A stretch of 64,000 bases of DNA from Brachypterus glaber (GCA_958510825.1 OY294048.1:34065026-34129025), one strand, 5' to 3'. Counted from the stretch's first letter, positions 1 to 12,223 are shown. Notes: a model not told the origin generated them from the sequence alone. A program made the numbers and translations.

Positions 1-1239
1 CTGAGAGAAAAAAAATGCGACATTAGGGTGGTTAAAATTTTTTTAAACGCCGATTTTGCGTATACATATTATCATCAGGTTACAAGGTTCTATTTGCACA
101 AAACTACGTTTCGAGTAAATTGAAAAAGAAAAATTTGCATTCCACTTTCCTTACACTAAAATTTAGTATGTTTGTTATAATTTTATATACGCTTTCTTAG
201 GTAAGTCTTTTTTATCTTAAAATCGGTATTATATAAGTTAAACTAATATTTAGAAATTACATAGGACTTTGTAACTTTATTGAAAATATTTTTTGATAAG
301 CACATAAGACTTTGTAATTCTGTAAGAAAATAATAAAGTTAAATCCTTATGTAATCTTTATTAATAAGAAAAAAAATAAAAAATTATAAAAAAATTATAA
401 AGTTGGTTTTTAATTTCTGGTCCATTCTCCAGATATACCCTACAAAATATCCAAAAAGCCCTTTTGTGAAAATCTGCGTAAAACAGGGTATCCAAGGTTT
501 TTTAAGGAGTTTTAAAGTCACTGAAACTGAATCTGATAATACAAATTTTCTTACTTCACCCGGGGGTGGGGGTTGATTATTTTTAAATGTTTACAGTGTT
601 TTCGTGAAGATTGGTATATAGGGGTTTTTAAAACTAAATCTTATTGGTAACTTTAGTGATATCTAATTATATTAAGATTTTGCGAGATTTTGTACTCATA
701 TACGCCCCCTGTATAGTCCCCGTGAATTCATAGCTGGCAGGAGCGTCCCCCCTTGAAATATTGTCTGTACCTAATTGATCGAAGTGAAATTTGGAAGTTT
801 TGTTATTGGTTCAAAGGTTCAACTTTTGCCCACTATTAGAATTTAAAATTAAAAAAATATATCTGTAAGGTCCGTGCCACCCTAAAGTATGGCATAGTTT
901 AGATTACTTAAAATACTGTCAAATTGTAATTGTTTCTAAATTAATATTTTTCCATTATAAATTTTGTAGTTTTCGATTGCCCCTAAAAGAAACTTCATGA
1001 CTAGTAAATAACTAAAAGCTCCAGCATAAACAAGCTAAAAACATTTAAGTTAGGAAGAGTTTTTAGGTTTAACCCAAAGCAAGAAACAAAAAAGGGGTTT
1101 GAGCTTATAAACTTTTCAAATATTTATTCTGCCGTGAAATAATTCTGAAATTCCTTTTATATGAAAGAACATGGCTTTATTAATGATTAGAACTCCAATC
1201 GAGGTATTCATTTAACGAGCAAAAGAATTATAAAATCTC
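1..1239. other. AT-rich intergenic, no gene seen
   Basis: No open frame with recognisable protein similarity and no RNA gene were seen. The stretch holds short homopolymer runs and one G-rich spot near 560-572. Confidence 0.5.
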
Positions 1240-1885
1240 TTTTTTCTTCAAGCGTACTAAAATGTTTATATTTTATAACTGAACACACTAGTTAGAAGTG
1301 ATCTATTTTTTTACAGTAAAGAAATGAGGTTATTGTTGTACGCCGTAAAAAAAGTTAGTTAGCAAAACCACCACTGGCGGCAGCACTCTTTGACTTTGAT
1401 TACAGCCATACTTCAAACTTGTTTGTTTATTATGTAAACAGGTGGTTGACTCGAAATTTTGTGCAAAAACCTTGTGTGAAATTGATTAAAAATGATTGAA
1501 CAAGAATATATGGTTTATACATCTACAAATCTCTCCGAAATTGCAAATGCTTTAGACAAGTTACCATCGAAATCGCGAAAAGTGTACGATTTAGCCTACG
1601 AAAAAAAATTAAAATGAGCTAAGGAAGGTTTAAGTTTATTTCGAAAGGGTTTTATTGGCCTATTTTAATAAAAAAAATACTTTATTACTGAATAAATTAA
1701 ATTAAAAAATTAATATTTAAAAAATATATATAGGATGCTTGAAGAAAAAATAGTATGTTTCACTCAGAGGAAAAGTGCTTTTTTTTACTCGTCTGTAGTT
1801 TCTCTCTCCGCTTCGCGTCGTCCATATATTCTACAGACTAGTAAAAAAAGCTTCACTTTTCCTCTTAGTAAAACAATATACTATT
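1240..1885 (+). repeat. Dispersed repeat, copy 1 (partner at 39440-39915, opposite strand)
   Basis: Blocks at 1246-1320, 1485-1700 and 1757-1885 match the reverse complement of 39440-39915 closely. About 150 bp near 1325-1485 is absent from the other copy. The 3' end is an imperfect hairpin: GAGGAAAAGTGC near 1767 pairs with CACTTTTCCTC near 1855, and CGTCTGTAG pairs with CTACAGACTAG. The shared hairpin and shared short reading frame mark it as a mobile element remnant. The class is not certain. Confidence 0.7.
1492..1617 (+). pseudogene. 41-aa micro-ORF inside the dispersed repeat
   Basis: ATG to TGA, 41 codons, beginning MIEQEYMVYT and ending VYDLAYEKKLK. The second repeat copy (39679-39807, minus) keeps the same frame, start and stop, with a few substitutions and one extra threonine codon. 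The stretch LPSKSRKVYDLAYEK resembles, from memory, the N-terminal SAM-like part of Crypton/phage-type tyrosine recombinases found in insect genomes. That similarity is inference. No catalytic domain follows, because the stop falls at the same codon in both copies, so this would be a truncated transposon ORF inherited from a shared deleted ancestor. It might also be a short peptide gene of the element. Confidence 0.4.
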
Positions 1886-1890
1886 TTAAA

Positions 1891-1914
1891 GTAGTAGTAG
1901 TAGTAGTAGTAGTA
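1891..1914. repeat. (TAG)n microsatellite
   Basis: About eight GTA/TAG triplets in a row. Confidence 0.9.
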
Positions 1915-2039
1915 GGTTACTAACTGAAATTTGATATCGATATTGTTATTGCATAGTAAGTCACTTGAAAAACGAAAAAATTGAAAAAATATATACAGGG
2001 TGGGCCATCCAAAACTTATCAGCTGGTTTTTGGCGTTAT

Positions 2040-2470
2040 CATAAGAGTTATCGATATGATTTTTTTATACACTGATAAAAAGGATTTATTTGGATATGGC
2101 CAATTAAATTATTTGGTTGTAACAAATTTAGTATTTTTAAAAAATTGTTTGATTTTTTAGAGAAATGTTGACAAAAATACCCATTTTTAACCCTATTTAA
2201 ACCCAAAAAAATCTTTAAAAAAATTAAAATATATATAGTTAAATGGAGAATTTTATAAGCTTTAAAATAATATATCACACGACTCCCCTTTCCATTTAAA
2301 AAAATGTCCCTCTATGCCCCCCTGCCCACATTTTAAGAGCTGAAAGTATCAAATATATGCTAAAAGATAGTTTAAGTTATCTTATTTAAGAAAGTTTTCT
2401 CAGAACTTGATTATCTCTTTTAGTTTACGAGAAAATGGCTGGGTAAATAGAGTTGGGACACCCGGTATAA
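2040..2470 (+). repeat. Dispersed repeat family R2, copy 1
   Basis: Shares with 3000-3350 the ordered string of a T-rich/A-rich start, a GAGAATTTTAT box, a CC(C/T)TTTCCATT box, ATGCCCCC(C)TGCCCACATTT and AAGAGCTGAAAGTA. A more diverged copy is at about 56760-57250. It ends near a CCCGGTATAAAA motif. No protein is recognisable. Confidence 0.6.
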
Positions 2471-2808
2471 AATATTGTAAAGAAAGTAATCTAATTATAA
2501 AAAATCATGGTTGCAAATTATCTAAAAAATGTCCCTTAAAATCCAAAGTGTCTAGCTGATGTCTTCAAAGTGTATAATAAATTAACAGTTTAAATTTACG
2601 ACTCTAACATGCATACTCTAGTTTACTTTAATTTAGAGTCTCTAAAGTTTGTTTTGTGTCAGTAAATTTGATAAACGATGCCACAAGGAATAGCTATTCC
2701 GCACTAGTGCGGTTTCGAATGCCAGTTGAACACATGAACAGTACAAAACCCAAGTACCACAATCTTTATTTTACAGGCGAAGCAAAAATGTAAATATTAT
2801 TCGCATTA

Positions 2809-4025
2809 AGCTACGGTTTCCTCCAAAATTCGCAGTTGCTGACGACTGCGACCGGGTAGCCGCGACCAGTTCGTCGCGACCCTACATGTTTTCCTCTGTC
2901 TCGCCAGTCGCCATTCTGTTAGCTGGCCATTTTATAAACAGCTGTTGTTTTGGTTGCGAGTTTATGCCTTGCAATCATTATGAATATCTCTAATTATACT
3001 TTTAAACTAATTTTCATTAATATAAATAAAAAGTTTCAAAAAAAATCTGAAAAAATCGCATTTATTAGCACACAAAAATTAAAAATCAAAACGTTAAAAA
3101 ATTGCTTAAAAAAATAAAAAATATATAGTCGAATAGAGAATTTTATTTTCTTTAAAATGATGTATAACACGACCTTCCTTTCCATTAAAAAACTCCCCCT
3201 CATGCCCCCTGCCCACATTTAAAGAGCTGAAAGTAATAAATATAAGCTAAAAGATAAATAAGTTGTCTTATTTAACAGTTCTAAATTTGAAGTCGATATC
3301 AACTCGTTTAAAAGTTAAGAAGGGGGGAGTGACTTTTGAACGGCACTGTATACACATTTACAACCAATGGATAACCAGATCCTGCCACAATGGATAATTA
3401 GGCACAGGTCCTGGCAGCCAGGATACTTAAGGTATATTAACTATCAGAACAAAATCATAAAATATTCACAAAACGTAGAACGCAATAAATTTAGGATCAG
3501 ATCTAAACCTAACTTATTTGTGACTTTTATCTGAGTCAGACCAAATAAAATAAATTAATATAAATATACGAATTGTACTAATTTGACAACTAAAAGACAG
3601 TTTATTAATTAAAAACATTTTTTGTTGAGCATTGGGTACGAAAAATAATAAAAAAACGAACAAAAAACCGTTTTAAAGCAATGTTTTTAAACAACGTATA
3701 AAAAAAGCAGTTTTTAACATCCCTACAAGTACAAATTATTACATACCTGCCATAACTATTTCTACTTTGCTGTGGAATGAAAAAAATAAACACTTGTCAC
3801 AGCGCACACCTGTTCACACACTGTCAAATTCGTGACGAATTGGTCGTGCGGAGCGGTCAAGCGACCGGCATCCTAACGAACGGTGACCAGTAGTTAGTAG
3901 TAATGACTCGGTAGCAGCTAGGAAAACAAGGACATTTAAAATGCATTGGAGATGTCTTAACGACTCGGTCGCGGCTACCCGGTCGCAGTCGTCAGCGACT
4001 GCGAATTTTGGAGGAAACCGTAGCT
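2809..4025. mobile_element. 1.2-kb TIR element flanked by TTA
   Basis: The ends are inverted repeats of about 60 bp with one or two mismatches. The left end reads AGCTACGGTTTCCTCCAAAA and its complement closes the element at 4025. TTA sits directly outside both ends (2806-2808 and 4026-4028). A 3-bp TTA target duplication is the known habit of PIF/Harbinger transposons. The ends are GC-rich, with repeated GCGACC motifs, while the interior is AT-rich and includes a copy of repeat R2 at 3000-3350. No transposase frame remains, so it is a non-autonomous element. Confidence 0.7.
3000..3350 (+). repeat. Repeat family R2, copy 2 (nested)
   Basis: Matches 2040-2470 over several hundred bases, including the CCCCCTGCCCACATTT box, and runs on to a GGGGGGAGTGACTTTTGAACG box. 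It lies inside the TTA-flanked element. Confidence 0.55.
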
Positions 4026-4570
4026 TTAAATACAGTTTTTACAGGGAACATTTTTCACTAAAAATACCTACTGTTGTGCACAAACTCAAAATTTTAAGTT
4101 TTGATCAAGTGTAAAGTACCTTTATTTATTAAAACAGAGAAATATTTCGAAAAAAAAGGGGTTTTAAATCATACAAAAATTGTAAATATAAATGTGGTTT
4201 AAAAATGTTAACTTTTGTTTTACAACTTTTAAAATTAAAAAAAAATAACTGAAAGTTAAGATTTTTAAACCAAGTTGCGTATTTAATATTTTTATGTGAT
4301 TTAAAACCAGATTTTTTTATGAACATGTATTTTGATAAATAAAGATAACTCTTTAGTAGAACTTAATATTTTTCGATTATTATTTAATGACGTCACAGTG
4401 GAATCCAAACGTATTTTAAGTGAAAAATGTCTCCTTTATATACATACAACACATATAAAAACTGTAGTTTAGGTAAAAACAACATTTCACAGAAATTGGT
4501 AATTGGGCCGTTGTGGACCTTGCACTTATAAAATAACTAGAGCCATAACCCAGTCCGCACATACAGCCTG

Positions 4571-6005
4571 TTCCAGAACTCGCGTACCGAAATTTGAGGG
4601 TATATTAAAAACCCTCTGGAAAATATGAAAAAAATTTCAAAAAAAATCCATCTTTGTTCAATTAAAAAATAAGAACGCTTTAAGTGGACCAATACTGTTG
4701 CTGATTATAAATTACCATTAAAGGTTGAATTTGTAGCTATGGAAGCAAATTTAATTATTGCAGGTACATATTCTGTAGGTTGATATGGTGATTAATGTGA
4801 CATAAATATTTATTAATGTCATAAAAAAATATCAAAACTTTCATGATGTTTTACTTCAGAAGAGTATTGCGAAATGCTAATTTTATATGGCGAGTGTGGC
4901 CGGAGTGCTTCAGCTACATCTGTAGAATATTCTATTCGTTTTCCCAATAGAGAACATCCAAGCAGAAATGGTATTTTAAGATTGGTGCAAAGGGCAAGAA
5001 ATTCTGGAAATTTCACTCCAAACAAAAAAGAGATTGGAGGCGCTCCGCGAACTGCAAGAACTGTTGATAATGAAGAAGCTGTCATTCAGGCTTTTGAAGA
5101 AGAACCTGAAACAAGCCTTAGTATCGTGGCTAGAAATCTTGATATGTCTAAGACCTCTGTTCAACGAATTCTAAAAGATGAAAAAATGCATCCCTTTCAG
5201 TACACTCGAGTACAATGCTTGACACCGGAGGACTATCCTTTACGAGTCGAATTTTGCACATGGCAGAAACATCAAGAAAATGAAAACTTTGTAAAAAGCA
5301 TTCTTTTTACGGATGAGTCTGGGTTTCAAAGAGATGTTTTTTTTATTTCAAGGAATTCTCATGTTTGGGGACAGGAAAATCCCCATGCCTTCAGGCAAGG
5401 AAATCCCCAACGAAGGTTTTCCTTGAATATTTGGGCCGGAATATTGGGAGATGTTATAGTAAGTTATTTTGAGAAATAAACCACCATAAAATGCTTAAAA
5501 TATTTAATTTTTCCTATGTTCATTACTTTGAAATAAATAAATAAAATTCAGTTGTTGTATTTTTATTTTATTAATTTGTATTAAGAATTTATAGCCAGTA
5601 AATCAATTAAAAGATCTGAGTTTCTAATAAAAAAAAAACACTACATTCAGCGGGCTGAATGGAGTTGCAGCGGCAGTTTGTTGCTGCCGTCTAAGACGGG
5701 TATCATAAAACCACCGCCGAAAGGAGCGACCCTATAAAAATAGAATATTTGATAGCCTCTGTCAGTTTTGTCAAAATATAATAACCTAAAAAGATTCTAA
5801 AGTTGAAAGTCTTAAACAATGCACGAGTCAACCATTAAAATGCAACCAACTAATTTTTAGGTAATTTAACATCAGCAACAGGATTGGTCAGATTAAATAG
5901 CTTCCTTTTTAATTAGTATTGAAGATGGATTTTTTTTTTAATTTTTTTTATATTTTCCAGAGGGTTTTTAATATACCCTCAAATTTCGGTACGCGAGTTC
6001 TGGAA
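4571..6005 (+). mobile_element. Mariner/Tc1-like transposon, internally deleted
   Basis: Inverted ends of about 80 bp: the left begins TTCCAGAACTCGCGTACCGA at 4571 and the right mirrors it up to 6005. The element is about 1.43 kb and carries one broken transposase gene. I see no clean target duplication outside the ends. The spacer after the gene holds a GC-richer patch with a small hairpin near 5660-5695 (GCGGCAG/CTGCCG). Confidence 0.75.
4874..5479 (+). pseudogene. Truncated mariner/Tc1-like DDE transposase
   Basis: A 201-aa frame. Residues 1-55 carry a first helix-turn-helix with the motif FPNREHPSRNGILRLVQRA. Residues 60-105 carry the second helix-turn-helix, with GGAPRTARTVDNEEAVIQAF followed by SKTSVQRIL. 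The catalytic domain starts about residue 140 with SILFTDES, containing the first catalytic D, and then SHVWGQENPHAF and FSLNIWAGILGDVI. These are hallmark strings of the insect mariner-like family. The frame stops soon after GDVIVSYFEK, so the second D and the third acidic residue are missing and the protein cannot be catalytic. In-frame codons upstream (SEEYCE) suggest the original start lay further 5'. It sits between the element's inverted ends. Confidence 0.85.
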
Positions 6006-6009
6006 GATT

Positions 6010-6740
6010 TTTTAGGTAACATGTGCCATATTACATGAGACATAACATACATATGTATGCTACATAACATGCTCTATAACAGAAAGATTTTTTACGTTAT
6101 ATGTGCCATGTTACATAAGATGGAACATACATATTTATAATACATAATATGCAATATTGCATGTTATGTATCATATATATGGTATGAGAACATACACGAT
6201 ACATAAAATGTTATGAATTCAATACTAAATATAGCGTCTATATTATTTTAATTTTTGTAGGTTAGAATCACTAATATTCTTAAAATTGTTGTTAATAATA
6301 AAAGTTTTACCCTTAAGTAGTAGAAACGCATGTACTTTTAGACTGAACTAAACTGATTTTAGATAATTTTAGACAAAAAATTAAAATATTTTTTTTGAAA
6401 TGATGATTATTATTTGCTATTTTTTCTCTAAACATTGGCTTTTTATGTGGCGCATGATTTTTAAGCCTGGTAGAAAGTTTGCTTTCACAGTAAAAATGCT
6501 TATCGCATAAGAATTTTACCTGATGTATGCTACATGCTACAAAGATATTTATATACTTTAATTATTAGATTTATCAAAAAGGACGTAAAAATTTTTACCA
6601 TGTCTAAATCTATGATACACTCCATAAAAAGTAAAATTCGGAAACGCTCACTTCCATTGTTATGTACCTAGTATGTATCTGATATGTAGCATGTTATGTA
6701 ACTGATACATAACTTGAGGCGGAATTCTTAAAGTCCAAGG
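6010..6740. repeat. Degenerate ACATAACATG/ATGTTATGTA-rich stretch
   Basis: Variants of ACATAACAT, TACATAAGAT and GCATGTTATGTA recur at irregular spacing, densest at 6020-6210 and 6660-6720. No gene is seen. Confidence 0.5.
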
Positions 6741-7285
6741 ACTATACATGAACTATAAAAATTACATGGCTGCAACATCAGATAGAACAGTGGTTATGTA
6801 CCTGCTATGTTCCTGCTATGTATTTGTGTTGACTGAGAAAGTACGAGATTTTATGCGAACCCCGCATTTTGCAAAAATTGGTACTTGGGCCCTTATGGAT
6901 GTTGCACTTTTTACATCATCGAAACTCTAGGAACTTCTGCGTTATTAGAAAAATGGAATAATAATACTAAAAATAAATAGTGTATGTGGTGCTACGAATA
7001 TATGAGCTATACAGGGAAGTGGCCTATTAAAAGTTTATGGAAAACCAACCAGACCAACCTTAAAAATCTGATACTGGAAGTGGCACTCAATTTTGATGTT
7101 TTATAAGGAACACCCCATATATTTTTTAATTTTTAAAATTCGCATTTAATTTTCTTTATTTTGATTCCTTTATTCTATCTCCGATAGTTTTTGAGTTATT
7201 CAAGTTTTTAGCGAAAATTATCAAATTCAAGCACCCCTAAAAAAACAATTTCTCCTTGATTTTTTAAATTGGAGAAAAGTTGGTT

Positions 7286-7894
7286 TGGGTTTACTTAGTG
7301 ATACTTAAAACCACTGTGGGCTTATGCGACACCTAAGCCTCATGCGGACGGTAAACGATCCGACCTGCCCTGGGTGTGGGATGGACGAGGAAACGCCCTA
7401 CCACTTCATAGGGAAGTGTGAGGCTCTGGGCAGGCTCAGACAAGACATATTCGGAGTGGTAACACTAGCGAATGAAGAGTTGAGCCTCTTAGCATGGTTT
7501 ACTTAGTGATACTTAAAACCATTGTGGGCTTATGCGACACCTAAGCCTCATGCGGACGGTAAACGATCCGACCTGCCCTGGGTGTGGGATGAACGAGGAA
7601 GGGCCCTACCACTTCATAGGGGAGTGTGAGACTCTGGGTAGGCTCAGACAAGACATATTCGGAGTGATAACACTAGCGAATGAAGAGTTGAGCCTCTTAG
7701 CCTGGTTTATTTAGTGATACTTAAAACCATTGTGGGCTTATGCGACACCTAAGCCTCATGCGGACGGTAAACGATCCGACCTGCCCTGGGTGTGGGATGG
7801 ACGAGGAGGGGAGTGTGAGGCTCTGGGCAGGCTCTAACAAGACATCTTCGGAGTGGTAACACTAGCGAAGGAAGAGTTGAGCCTCTTAGCCTGG
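7286..7894 (+). repeat. Three tandem 208-bp copies of the LINE C-terminal exon
   Basis: The GGTTTACTTAG junction recurs at 7288, 7496 and 7704, a period of exactly 208. Copy 3 lost 19 bp after CGAGGA, leaving 189 bp. Copies differ by a few substitutions. Copy 3 continues into the unique 3' end. Confidence 0.9.
7324..7506 (+). pseudogene. LINE zinc-finger fragment, tandem copy 1 (copy 2 at 7532-7714)
   Basis: A 60-aa frame with residues C16-P-G-C19, then H27 and C32, of the type seen after the RNase H region of I/LOA-clade LINE proteins. It is followed by LGRLRQDIFG and ELSLLAWF and then a stop created at the repeat junction. Copy 2 repeats it with four changes. Copy 3 is broken by the 19-bp deletion. 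Only the original 3'-most copy would have been joined to the rest of the polyprotein. Confidence 0.7.
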
Positions 7895-8176
7895 TCAGAT
7901 GTTATGAACTTTATCAGAAGGTCTGGCAGATTCAGGAAGAGGGAGGATAGGCAGCAGGTTGGGTAGGTTATCTTGGGGCAGACAAAAAGGGCCATTGGGC
8001 CTACTTGTAAGGCGTCGGAGCCTACCCACCTTTTACTGCTACTACTACTACTACTAGTAATACCTAACCGAATTATCGTTAGCCGAAAAAGAACCCAAAA
8101 TTTATACAGGATGTCTCAGAAAGCAGCTCAAATCTAACAACTCATTTTTTTTTAAATGTCACCCTATATATTTTTT

Positions 8177-8539
8177 TTAATTGTTGGTTTGCTTTGGAAA
8201 GTCACTAAAACTTAATTTGCATTCAAGATTAGCGTGCGGTAGTGCATTGTAGATATTTATTACGTTAGGGTCAACATTAATTGATTTGACTTTATTAATC
8301 CGCTGGGCACGTGGATGTGACACACATAACGCATTTGCTAATAAACTGTTTTTGCATTCCATTATTAATGAAAATTTATGGTTTAATAAAATAAATAAAA
8401 TTATAGGTATAAATTGTTCTACGTTCAAAATTATATCTGGATTAAAAGGATTTAATTTGCATTTAATTTTATAAATTTGTAATAAATATTTATTGTGCAT
8501 AATGTGCACAATTTTATAACAGTGCGGTTCAAAAGTCAC
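8177..8539 (-). other. Unassigned 120-aa reading frame in repeated DNA
   Basis: The frame is open for 120 codons on the minus strand. The C-terminal part (SHPRAQRINKVKS, then NIYNALP and SFSDFPKQ) loosely recalls the tail of LINE reverse-transcriptase proteins, but I could not confirm it. The DNA around 8435-8520 recurs at 9430-9592, so this is repeat sequence rather than a host gene. Confidence 0.25.
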
Positions 8540-8631
8540 CCCCCCCCCCTCTCTTTACTTTTGAACGAATTGAGACGAATTGAAACATTTAAATAAGACA
8601 ACTTAAGCTACTCTTTAACATGTATTTTATA

Positions 8632-8858
8632 AAGGACAGAAATTTTTAATTTTAAACAAAATTATAAAAATATTAATTTATTATTCCATCAATCTATTTT
8701 CTAATCATCGTACCAAGACTCTTGGTACTGAAGAGGGCCAGCAGCCCGAAACTGTCAGTCTACCAATATCACTCTGTACGATGATTAGAAAATAGATTGA
8801 TGGAATAATAAATTAATATTTTTATAATTTTGTTTAAACTTAAAAATTTATGTCCTTA
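8632..8858. repeat. 225-bp hairpin, arms about 75 bp
   Basis: AATCTATTTTCTAATCATCG near 8691 and its complement near 8780 lie inside two long near-perfect arms that close at AAGGACA and TGTCCTT. The loop (about 8712-8777) contains GGGCCAGCAGCCCGAAACTG. Confidence 0.85.
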
Positions 8859-9058
8859 ACAATTCTACGCCTAACCACTGGTTAGTGGTACTATGTGCTT
8901 GAGACACACAAGTCTTCAACTTGCAACCATTCAAAGTCTCCAGACTAGGAGAGGTATGAGTAGTTGTCTACATCTAGCAATTGATGGCGCACAAGTATAC
9001 ATCAATCTAATGACTATATTCCTTTTGCGAATAAAGTCTTAAACCGTTTTCTTAATCA

Positions 9059-9152
9059 GCGTGCAGAGTTGACTGTTGGTACTGAACAGGGCCAGCAGCC
9101 CGAACCTGTCAGTCTACCAATATCACTCTGTACGATGAATAGAAAATAGATA
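9059..9152 (+). repeat. Second copy of the hairpin loop segment
   Basis: Repeats the loop and the first bases of the right arm of the 8632-8858 hairpin: GGCCAGCAGCCCGAACCTGT, then the CTCTGTACGATGA stretch and TAGAAAATAGAT. Confidence 0.8.
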
Positions 9153-9429
9153 CGACGTCGTTATACGTAGCATATACGGCGAAAACCGACGTTCTTAAGA
9201 CAATGACGAGCTAGGACATCTTAAAGATCTCTTTAAGTCATCCTTGTGCTGCCTGGTTGGCCGTTATGACGTGGTAGAAGTCCGAAATTATATAGATAAT
9301 ATATATTTTTTAATCATAAGATTAACCAAACTTCGAGCTTTTACTATATATACATGTATGTGTTTCAAATTTAAAGTCGATGTTTCAATTCGTTTAAAAG
9401 TAAAGATAAGGGGGGTACTTTTGGATCGC

Positions 9430-9497
9430 ATTGTATATAGGTTAAAAGGATTTAATATGCATTTAATAAATAATATATATATATATATATATAATAA

Positions 9498-9551
<54 letters not shown>

Positions 9552-9592
9552 TATGCATCATATGCACAATGATATTATATTATATGATATAT
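9430..9592 (+). repeat. Repeat copy with (AT)n expansion
   Basis: AGGTTAAAAGGATTTAATAT and the TTATTATGCATCATATGCAC block match 8440-8515, but an (AT)n array of about 70 bp (9471-9547) separates them. Confidence 0.7.
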
Positions 9593-10169
9593 TATGCGCA
9601 AAATTTAATCAAGTTTAATTTTATTATAATATAAAATACAAGCCGTAAATATACAGACAGGTTCAGGCAACGGTGTACAAAAAATTCGCGGATGAAACTG
9701 TGTTAAGTGAAATTCATTGCGCGAGGCACATAGATTTTGTTAAATATTGAATTCGTCTTAAGCGACTTGCAAAAGTCCAATGTACCAAATGTTATCACTG
9801 ATAACATTGATAACTTATCAGGTTAATAAAACAATGTAAATATATGTTGTTCTATCACTTTAATTGAAAAAATATAAGTAGGTAAGTAGGGGTGGTTCTA
9901 AGGGGGGAGACAGAATTTTTTAAATAATAAATTCGTTTTCAGCGAGACGAAAAATCCCAGGTTCCATTTTTTTCAGGTTACATAAAAAATATATAAAAAA
10001 GGGGTGGTTCTACCCCATTAAGGGTCCGTACCCCTAGAATTTTGTAAATATCAAATTTATTCTTAGCGAGTCTCAAAACCCCCCAAATCCCATTTTTTGT
10101 AAATATTAAACAAACTATACTAATTTTAACACCTTATCTTTCTTGTACAACGTTGCCTGGACCTCTCTG
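9593..10169. other. Intergenic, no gene seen
   Basis: AT-rich. It includes GGGGTGGTTCTA boxes at about 9889 and 10001 that repeat one another, and no coding signal. Confidence 0.4.
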
Positions 10170-10560
10170 TATACATATACCTACCGGATGAGTTTTATTT
10201 ATGTCCAACCCTAAAATTAATATTAATCTTTAATCGATAAAAACGAAACTTCGGTGATTTGAATAATTTTACATTGTCTATAAAATGGCCAATTTATTTT
10301 TCTCGTATCACTTCCGGTTTTGCCAGAAGTGGCATAAATAGGTTTTTTTCAATGGAATACCCTGTAATTTTTTACATTTTTTAATTCATCCGAAAATTTT
10401 ATGTATAAAAACTTTTTTTTTAACTTTTTTTTCGTTTTTGGTTTTATCGTATAAAAACGGGATACACATAATTTACCTTTTTTTTACTTAAGCTTAAAAA
10501 TATTTTTTCCTGGTGAAGTTTTAAGTTAAAAATTGGAATAATTTAATTTTAATTTTTAAT
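10170..10560 (+). repeat. Dispersed repeat R10, copy 1
   Basis: Aligns in the same orientation with 49425-49790. Shared landmarks in order are GTTTTATTTATGTCC, TTGGTGATTT-like and CTATAAAATGG boxes, GCC(A/G)GAAGTGGCATAAATA, CCCTGTAATTTTTTACATTT, and CGTATAAAAACG followed by TACATAATTTACC. The inverse of the GAAGTGGCATAAATAT box also occurs at about 29165. Confidence 0.75.
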
Positions 10561-10722
10561 GGATTTTTTTAATATGGTACAATGAACTGTTTTAAAGGTA
10601 ACATACGCATTTTCATGATATAATCAGGCAGGTTGAAGCCGCCTTCCCAGAAAAAGCACTAAGGGGTACCAAAACGAGCTTTTTTAAGGTATATATTGCG
10701 TTCGTGGACCATATACCTTTAA

Positions 10723-11335
10723 ATTCGTAAAAATTTCGGCCTGCGGCATTAGAGGTTTTTTACAGTTTTGTGAAATTTGGAATTGTAATGACCTGCGACA
10801 CTGGGTTTTCTCACATTTTTGTGAAAGTTTGAATAATAAAACTGTTTAAAAATTAAAATAGATTATTAAGTTCGTAAAAATTTTCGCTTGTTGCACTAGG
10901 GCTTTTTTACTTTTTATTTATTTAATTGTAAAACTTAAGGGTGAAATTCGTAAAAATTTTCGTTTGGTTTGGAAAACTGTTTAAAAATTAAAATAGACCA
11001 TTAAGTTTGAAAAAATTTTCTTCTGTGGCACTGGGACCATCTGCATTTTTTTTATTTGAAACTGTATAACTTAAGCGTAAAAATGTTCCCCTGCGGCGCT
11101 TTCTTGCATTTTCTGAATTTTTCAGTTATAATACTGTAAGAATTAAAAAAAAATCGCCTGTGGCGCTAGGGTTTTTTACGTTTTTGTAGAACTTTTTTGA
11201 AATTGAAATTCGTCAAAATTTTGTGAAATTTTAAATTTAATTAATTCTAATTTTAAAGACTCGTTTAAAATTAAAATAGACCATCAAATTTGGGAAAATC
11301 TTCGCCTGCGGTTCTATGGCTTTCTTACGTTATTT
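10723..11335 (+). repeat. Degenerate tandem repeat, about six units
   Basis: A motif of the form TTCGTAAAAATTTTCGCCTG(C/T)GGC(A/G)CTAGGG with TTTTTTAC recurs at irregular intervals of about 60-130 bp, alternating with TTTAAAAATTAAAATAGACC. Confidence 0.6.
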
Positions 11336-11452
11336 CTTAATATTAATTAATATAATAAGAATATAAAAGTTTAGTTTTTGGATTTTACCCCCCTCCCCAC
11401 GACCCCTTCCTGGATCCGCCCCTGGGACCACGAAAGGTCTCTTCCACCAGAC

Positions 11453-11554
11453 GAGACAAACGTTTCTAAACGTATTAAAAACCAACCAACCCCGGATTCA
11501 GATTCAGCGACCCCGACCCCAAAACTTAAAGAAATGTTTGTCTCGTCTGGTGGA
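11453..11554. repeat. Inverted repeat, 22-bp arms
   Basis: TCCACCAGACGAGACAAACG at 11453 pairs with its complement ending at 11554. The spacer is about 57 bp and C-rich. Confidence 0.85.
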
Positions 11555-11960
11555 TAGGACTTTTTAATTCGTGTGCGTGTGTAATTTTTGTAGTCATATT
11601 GTGACATTAAAATTGAATTCTTCCATATTAAAAGGGCATCATTGCAATAAATCAGCTAGGTGCGAAAATTGCCCTCTGTGTTATAGATAAAGAAAAATCG
11701 TGCAATAATGTCCTTTATGCATAAAAAGAAAAAGCAATTAATTTGTGAACAAATAAGAACTATGATTTAGTTTAAGTTTTGTATTAATTACTAACACAAT
11801 TAAGGTAAAACAAGTAAAGTAAAAAAGGAAATAGTTACCTGTTTTCACAGAGCAAAAAAATGTAAAATATCTCTACAAAAATACTTATAAATAGCCAAAA
11901 TACTTTTCAACCCAAAGTTGGTCTTTTCCATGTATTATGCAAAAAATACTCTTGCAGTTA

Positions 11961-12223
11961 CATATCGCCTTGTAAATTCCGAAACATCGTATCTAAAAAA
12001 TGACCACTTGACAGGTATAACAAATTACCGTTTTTTAAACAATTAATAAGGTATTTATTTAGAACTTTATTAATTACATATAACCAAGAATAAGTTCTTA
12101 TTCATATAAATAAGTCAATTATTAAATTACTACCATACTAATTCCATAAAAAAGAATAATTTCAAGTCTTTGGCAAGTTCCCACTTTTCAGTTACGATGT
12201 TTCGGAATTTACAAGGCGATATG
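11961..12223. mobile_element. 263-bp MITE with about 32-bp TIRs
   Basis: CATATCGCCTTGTAAATTCC opens the element and its complement closes it at 12223. The inverted ends extend through GAAACATCGTA. The interior is AT-rich and non-coding. A related end sequence (TATCGCCTTCTAAATTCTGA) is part of the tandem repeat at 14323-14727. Confidence 0.85.

Larger units (their letters stand above)
7286..8056 (+). mobile_element. LINE 3' end with microsatellite tail
   Basis: The region encodes the C-terminal CxxC-H-C finger typical of I/LOA/R1-type non-LTR retrotransposon polyproteins (NDPTCPGCGMDEETPYHFIG), repeated three times, then a 3' UTR-like stretch, and closes with a (TAC/CTA)n tail at about 8037-8056. 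Termination in a triplet microsatellite is a known feature of such LINEs. No reverse transcriptase or endonuclease is present, so it is a 5'-truncated copy. Confidence 0.75.
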